From: Ancylobacter sp. SL191
GTDB taxonomy: Bacteria > Pseudomonadota > Alphaproteobacteria > Rhizobiales > Xanthobacteraceae
Assembly (NCBI RefSeq): GCF_026625645.1
Contig: NZ_CP113056.1
Coordinates: forward strand, 3,261,001 to 3,325,000
Direction of reading: 5' to 3'
DNA: 64,000 bases
This document shows, piece after piece, positions 60,174 through 64,000 of this stretch. The notes beneath the pieces were generated by a model that saw only the letters and a list, made by a program, of their open reading frames with translations, searched no databases and was not told the DNA's origin. The position numbers and the translations under genes were made by a program. The number at the start of each line of letters is the position of its first letter. Position 1 is the stretch's first letter.

Positions 60174-61303
60174 CCCGCCGCGTCGACAAGGGCGAGCTGA
60201 AATCGCTCGCCCAGGATCGGATCGAGGACATTCTCAACCAGCTCGCGCCGGGCGGGCGGCACCATCGGGGCGGGCGGGCGCATTACCTCGTCTCCAACCC
60301 GATGCGGCGAGACCGCACGGCCTCGCTCTGTGTGTGGACGCGCGGCACCGCCGCCGGGGGCTTCAAGGATTTCGGCGACCCCCACGAGGTGAAGGGCGAT
60401 GTGTTCGGCCTGGTGGCCTACCTGAACGGTAAATCCATCACGGACTTCGTCTTCGCGCGGGACTGGCTGCTCGATTTCCTTGGCCTCGGCTCGATGAGCG
60501 CGGCCGAGCGCGAGGCGGCGGCGCAGGCCCGCGCCAAGCGGCAGCAGGAGAATGCCGAGGCGGAAGAACGCCGCCGGCGCGCCGCCCACCAGCGGGCGCA
60601 CCAGGTGTGGATGGGTGCCAAGCTGCTGATGCCGGGCACGCCGGCGTGGCGCTACCTGCAGAGCCGGGGCATCCCGCTCGACAAGGTGCCGCACTATTCC
60701 GGTGATCTGCGCTATCTGCCCGCCGCCGAATGGTGGATGGGCGCGCAGTGGGGCACCCGGATCGAGAACGGGCGGGAACAGCGCTACAAGGTGCAGCCCG
60801 GCCCGCGCTACCCCGCCATTGTCACGCCGCTGCGCGACGCGGCCGGCTCGCTCAAGGCGCTGCACTACACATTCCTTGCGCCGGATGGCAGCGGCAAGGC
60901 GCCGGTGGACAAGCCGAAGCTGATCTATCCCGAGCAGCTGGGGCTTTCCATGTGGATCGCGCACGGGCCTTCCGGCCTCGATCCCTGCCAGGCGGATTCG
61001 GCCGGCGCCAGCGGGCCGCTGTGCATCACCGAGGGCTTGGAAGACGCGCTGTCGGCCGCGCTGGCGGTGCCGGAACTGCGCGTCTGGGGCGCGGTGTCGC
61101 TCGGCAATCTGGCGCAGCAGCCGGTGAACCGACCGTGCGTGAGCGAGATCTACATCGCCGCACAGAACGACTGGGGCAAGGCCGCCGCGCTTGCCGAGCT
61201 TGAGCGCGCCGAGACCCAGCTCGCCCGCGCCGGCAAGCCGATGGCGCGCCTGCAGGCCCATACCGGGAAAGACCTCAACGACACCCTTCTAGGAAAGGAA
61301 TGA
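60170..61303 (+). CDS. Toprim-domain phage primase (DUF7146-like)
   Basis: This 377-residue protein contains RDRTASLCVWTRGTAAGGFK and DFGDPHEVKGDVFGLVAYLN, the primase-like start. A helical segment follows at about 110-145, then AWRYLQSRGIPLDKVPHYSG, PAIVTPLRDAAGSLKALHYT, and the Toprim part with GPLCITEGLEDALSAALAVP (catalytic Glu) and YIAAQNDWGKAAALAELE. No CHC2 zinc motif is seen. It probably makes primers for the phage replisome with the helicase two genes on. In the second Toprim motif Asn-Asp replaces the usual Asp-x-Asp. Confidence 0.78.
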   Translation: MTRRVDKGELKSLAQDRIEDILNQLAPGGRHHRGGRAHYLVSNPMRRDRTASLCVWTRGTAAGGFKDFGDPHEVKGDVFGLVAYLNGKSITDFVFARDWLLDFLGLGSMSAAEREAAAQARAKRQQENAEAEERRRRAAHQRAHQVWMGAKLLMPGTPAWRYLQSRGIPLDKVPHYSGDLRYLPAAEWWMGAQWGTRIENGREQRYKVQPGPRYPAIVTPLRDAAGSLKALHYTFLAPDGSGKAPVDKPKLIYPEQLGLSMWIAHGPSGLDPCQADSAGASGPLCITEGLEDALSAALAVPELRVWGAVSLGNLAQQPVNRPCVSEIYIAAQNDWGKAAALAELERAETQLARAGKPMARLQAHTGKDLNDTLLGKE

Positions 61304-61935
61304 GCATGAGCGATGATCAGAACGCGGCCCCGGCCGAGACCGCGCCGGCGCCGGAAGCGCCGCGCCCCACGCCGCTGAACTGGGACGAGGTGCCGCCTCA
61401 TTCGGTGCCCAGCACCATGAAGCTCATCATGGTCGTGTTGGAGAATGCCGAGCAGGCCTATATCGGCGAGACTGAGCCCTTCAATCACACCGAGTGGGAA
61501 GTCTGGGGGCTGTTGAGCAAAGCCAGCGACGATGAGCTTTCGCCGCTGGTCTCCTACGCCATGGAACGCAGGCCCTCGGCCGAGGTGTTGTTCAACAAGG
61601 CGCGCGAGCTGGGCCTCGTGGCCGGCGCATTCGATGATCTTCTCCCCGTCGATCGCGCCAGCTTCGAGCTGGCGGCGCGGCTTATCCCCGCCATCGGCGA
61701 GGTGGTCGCGACGATCAACGCCGTGATCGTCGAGAAGAACCCGCCACCGGCGCCGGCGGTGACCACGCGGCCGGTCGACATCGAGGACACGATCTTCGAG
61801 CAGACGGACGGCATCGGTGAGCTGGACGAGCAGCGTGCCGCCGCGCAGGCCAAGGCGGACGAGGCCGCCGCCGCGCACGCGGCCAAGAAGAAGCCGGCGA
61901 AGAAAAAGCGCAGCATCGCCGACGCGGCCGACTGA
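61300..61935 (+). CDS. Hypothetical protein between primase and helicase
   Basis: This 211-residue protein has a Pro/Ala-rich N-terminus, a central region with MKLIMVVLENAEQAYIGETE, EWEVWGLLSKASDDELSPLV and LIPAIGEVVATINAVIVEK, and a highly basic tail (AAAHAAKKKPAKKKRSIADA). The tail may bind DNA. A terminator follows. No family was recognised. Confidence 0.5.
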   Translation: MSMSDDQNAAPAETAPAPEAPRPTPLNWDEVPPHSVPSTMKLIMVVLENAEQAYIGETEPFNHTEWEVWGLLSKASDDELSPLVSYAMERRPSAEVLFNKARELGLVAGAFDDLLPVDRASFELAARLIPAIGEVVATINAVIVEKNPPPAPAVTTRPVDIEDTIFEQTDGIGELDEQRAAAQAKADEAAAAHAAKKKPAKKKRSIADAAD

Positions 61936-61953
61936 CCCTCTCCACCTGGTGCC

Positions 61954-61975
61954 GGGCGCGGCTTGTGCCGCGCCC
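61954..61975 (+). terminator. Hairpin between early operon and helicase gene
   Basis: GGGCGCGGC (61954-61962), TTGT, GCCGCGCCC (61967-61975), then TCTCTTTCC: a 9-bp stem with a U-rich end; attenuator or terminator. Confidence 0.7.
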
Positions 61976-62000
61976 TCTCTTTCCGCATTCCGAGGCCTGA

Positions 62001-63866
62001 ATGTCCGCAGCCACCGGCACCGCCGCCATCGCCGCCAGCTTCGCCGACGGCCAAGCGCAGATTGAGCGCCGGCGCCGGCGGCGCGCCTCCGATCCCGAGA
62101 TCGGCAAGGGCATGCTGATAGACGGCGAGCTGGTGCCGCCGGGCGGGTGGCAGCACCTTGCCGGGCAGGATGGCATGCCGCCGGACTGCCCGGTGCATGT
62201 GCTCGGCATGGATGGCGACGTGCTCTATGTGATCGACGCGCTGGGCCAGCTCGCCAGCATCAGCGACCACGCCTTCGGCCAGAACAAGGTGCAGCGCCTG
62301 TTCCTCAACCGGATGGGCTATCTCTATTGGGCGTTTCCGCGCTTTTCCAAGAAACTGACCGTGGACGGCTTCGACACGGTGGCGGTGCGCGATGCGCTGT
62401 ACCGCGCCGCCGGCGAGCGGGGCATGTGGAGCGCGTCCAACCGGGTGCGCGGCCTGGGCGGCTGGACGGATCGCGCCGGCACCTTCGTGTATCACGCCGG
62501 CGAAGCCATCTTCGTGAAGGGGCGCGAGCAGCAAACCGGCGACTATGACGGCCAGTTCTACCCGCGCCGGCCGGCCATTCCCGAGCCGTGGCCGCGCGAG
62601 GTGACCGACGACATGCTGCGCCAGACGCAGTTGGTGGAGGCGCTGAACAGCTTCACCTTCGAGCGCCAGCAGATCGACCCGCTGCTGGTGCTGGGCTGGC
62701 TGGCCTCCTCCTTCCTCGGCGCGGCGCTGCCGTGGCGCCCCATGCTCTTTGTGGTCGGCGATCGCGGCGTGGGCAAATCCTCGCTGCAGGCGCTGGTGAA
62801 GGGCGTGCTGGGTGACGCGCTGCACGCCACGGCCGACACGACGCCGGCCGGCATCTATCAGCGCGTGGGGCAGGACAGCCTGCCGGTGGCGGTCGACGAG
62901 CTGGAAGCCGGCCACAACAATGAGCGCGTGAAGGGCGTGGTGGCCCTCGCCCGCCTCGCCGCTTCCGGCGCTGTGCAGTTCCGTGGCGGTTCCAACCATG
63001 TCGCCACCAGCTTCACGGCGAAGAACTGCTTCTTCATGAGCGCCATCAACATGCCGCCCGTGCCGCCGCAGGACTTGAGCCGCATGGCGATCGTCCACCT
63101 TCGGCCGCGCGAGGCGGGGTTTTCCGGCAAGCCGCCCGTCGTCGACCAGGAGACGGTTGGCCGCATGGTGCTGCGCCGGCTGATCGACCGGTGGCCTGCC
63201 TTTGACGAGACCTATCAGGCTTATCGCGGGGCGCTGGCGCGCGGCGGGCACGACAGCCGAGGGCAGGACACGTTCGGCGCGCTGCTGGCCTGCGCAGATC
63301 TCCTGCTGGGCGATGAACTCCTCGAGGAGCTGAAGCTGCCCACCATCGACGGCGGGCTCGACAAGTGGGGCAAGATGCTGGCGCCTTCCAGCCTGCCGGA
63401 GCATGACGACGCGCTTGAGAACTGGCGGCGGTGTCTCAATCACCTGCTGACTGCAAAAATCGACGCGTGGCGCAGTGGGCGCCAGCACATGGTGGGCGGG
63501 CTACTGGAAGATTTGAAGGATGGCGTGCTTTCGGCGAAGGACGCCAACGAGCTGCTGGCGCAGGTCGACCTGAAGGTAAAGCCGGCCGAAGATGTCATAC
63601 CGCACCAGATCGGCGGCTGGGTGCTCTACATCCCGAATATCAGCCAGCAGGTGAACCTGCTGTTCAAGGGCGAGGCGTGGGGCGGCGACGGCTCCACCGG
63701 CACCTGGTCCGGCGCGCTGCGGCAGGGCGAGTACACGGGCGCCATCATCAAGGACAAGGAACGCAACAAGACGCGGATCAACGGCGTGGAGCGGCGGTGC
63801 ACGCTGGTGAACATGCGGCGGCTGGCGGAGATAGACAGCGAGGTTCGCGATGCCGATCAAGCGTGA
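62001..63866 (+). CDS. Phage replicative helicase (P-loop, superfamily 3-like)
   Basis: This 621-residue protein has an N-terminal domain of about 230 residues, a P-loop GDRGVGKSS (253-261), a Walker-B-like VDELEAGHNNERV near 295, and a sensor region NCFFMSAINMPPVPPQDLSR, typical of phage D5/VirE-like primase-helicase ATPases. The C-terminal 100 residues (GGWVLYIPNISQQVNLLFKG, EAWGGDGSTGTW) form a beta-rich domain. It should unwind the origin with the Toprim primase. It overlaps the HNH gene by 17 bases. Confidence 0.75.
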   Translation: MSAATGTAAIAASFADGQAQIERRRRRRASDPEIGKGMLIDGELVPPGGWQHLAGQDGMPPDCPVHVLGMDGDVLYVIDALGQLASISDHAFGQNKVQRLFLNRMGYLYWAFPRFSKKLTVDGFDTVAVRDALYRAAGERGMWSASNRVRGLGGWTDRAGTFVYHAGEAIFVKGREQQTGDYDGQFYPRRPAIPEPWPREVTDDMLRQTQLVEALNSFTFERQQIDPLLVLGWLASSFLGAALPWRPMLFVVGDRGVGKSSLQALVKGVLGDALHATADTTPAGIYQRVGQDSLPVAVDELEAGHNNERVKGVVALARLAASGAVQFRGGSNHVATSFTAKNCFFMSAINMPPVPPQDLSRMAIVHLRPREAGFSGKPPVVDQETVGRMVLRRLIDRWPAFDETYQAYRGALARGGHDSRGQDTFGALLACADLLLGDELLEELKLPTIDGGLDKWGKMLAPSSLPEHDDALENWRRCLNHLLTAKIDAWRSGRQHMVGGLLEDLKDGVLSAKDANELLAQVDLKVKPAEDVIPHQIGGWVLYIPNISQQVNLLFKGEAWGGDGSTGTWSGALRQGEYTGAIIKDKERNKTRINGVERRCTLVNMRRLAEIDSEVRDADQA

Positions 63867-64000
63867 GAATGAGCGGCTTTATCCCGGAGGCTCGATCCGC
63901 TCGCCGGAATGGCGCGCGATCCGCGAGCGCATCAGGGGCCGCGCCGGTGATAGCTGCGAAGAATGCGGCGTCCCGAACCATGCCATGGGCGGTCGGTTAG
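63850..64000 (+). CDS. HNH endonuclease, N-terminal part (truncated by window edge)
   Basis: The open frame from the ATG at 63850 reads to the window edge, 50 residues: MPIKRENERLYPGGSI, then SPEWRAIRERIRGRAG and the zinc-knuckle start CEECGVPNHAMGG. This is the beginning of a phage HNH endonuclease of the type often found next to small terminase genes. It overlaps the helicase end by 17 bases. Confidence 0.82.
   Translation, partial: MPIKRENERLYPGGSIRSPEWRAIRERIRGRAGDSCEECGVPNHAMGGRL

Larger units (their letters stand above)
51451..64000. mobile_element. Prophage in tRNA-Lys, left part (continues beyond the window)
   Basis: Left boundary is the tRNA-Lys 3' remnant. Then follow a GIY-YIG/integrase-module protein, integrase, small leftward genes, XRE and AlpA-like regulators, an operator region with a parS-like site, repressor and Cro-like switch, a ParB-like protein, Toprim primase, helicase and HNH nuclease. 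This is the ordinary order of a temperate phage's integration, immunity and replication modules. Head and tail genes would lie to the right. Confidence 0.88.

Noticed and set aside
1..64000. CRISPR array or insertion sequence
   Set aside because: No regularly spaced direct repeats and no transposase-like ORF with terminal inverted repeats were seen.

Overview
The window is high-GC DNA from an alphaproteobacterium. It is most likely a member of the Hyphomicrobiales (Rhizobiales), possibly Xanthobacteraceae-like, judging from the one-step phosphatidylcholine synthase, the IalB-family protein, the sdhE-mfd/recG divergence and the style of the phage genes. That assignment is inference from gene content, not a database match.

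Layout. (1) About 1-17,234 is an integrated phage-like element whose left end lies just outside the window. It has a leftward integrase and ribbon-helix-helix regulator, a divergent AlpA-like/replication-initiator operon, a leftward tail-assembly-chaperone plus tape-measure pair, a rightward capsid and packaging operon (portal, protease-capsid fusion, connectors, TerS, TerL), leftward cargo (Trypco2-like lipoprotein, AT-rich membrane protein, DUF1828-type pair) and an excisionase. It ends at a severed tRNA-Ser(UGA) gene. I see no tail tube, sheath, baseplate, fibre or lysis gene. (2) About 17,273-51,450 is chromosome: rimO; an operon for a BMP-type ABC importer with two M20 hydrolases; qor, pcs, a UbiH-like gene, hspQ, ialB, yejA-like; mfd-sdhE divergent from recG; mobA/mobB, tusA-like, an S4 protein, a chemotaxis receptor and a diguanylate cyclase. 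(3) From 51,451 to beyond the right edge is a second prophage, inserted in the anticodon loop of a tRNA-Lys gene. It has an integrase, an immunity region with a Cro/repressor switch, a ParB-like protein, a Toprim primase, a helicase and an HNH nuclease.

Most notable: the left element looks like a capsid-forming phage satellite that brings its own tape-measure protein and a chaperone gene with a perfect -1 slippery heptamer. In the second prophage, a gene overlapping the integrase joins the integrase's own N-terminal module to a GIY-YIG (T5orf172-type) nuclease domain. The same prophage has a LexA/S24-type repressor that lacks both catalytic residues, matched palindromic operators and a parS-like site. 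Intergenic stretches not listed hold nothing I can recognise beyond expected promoters.
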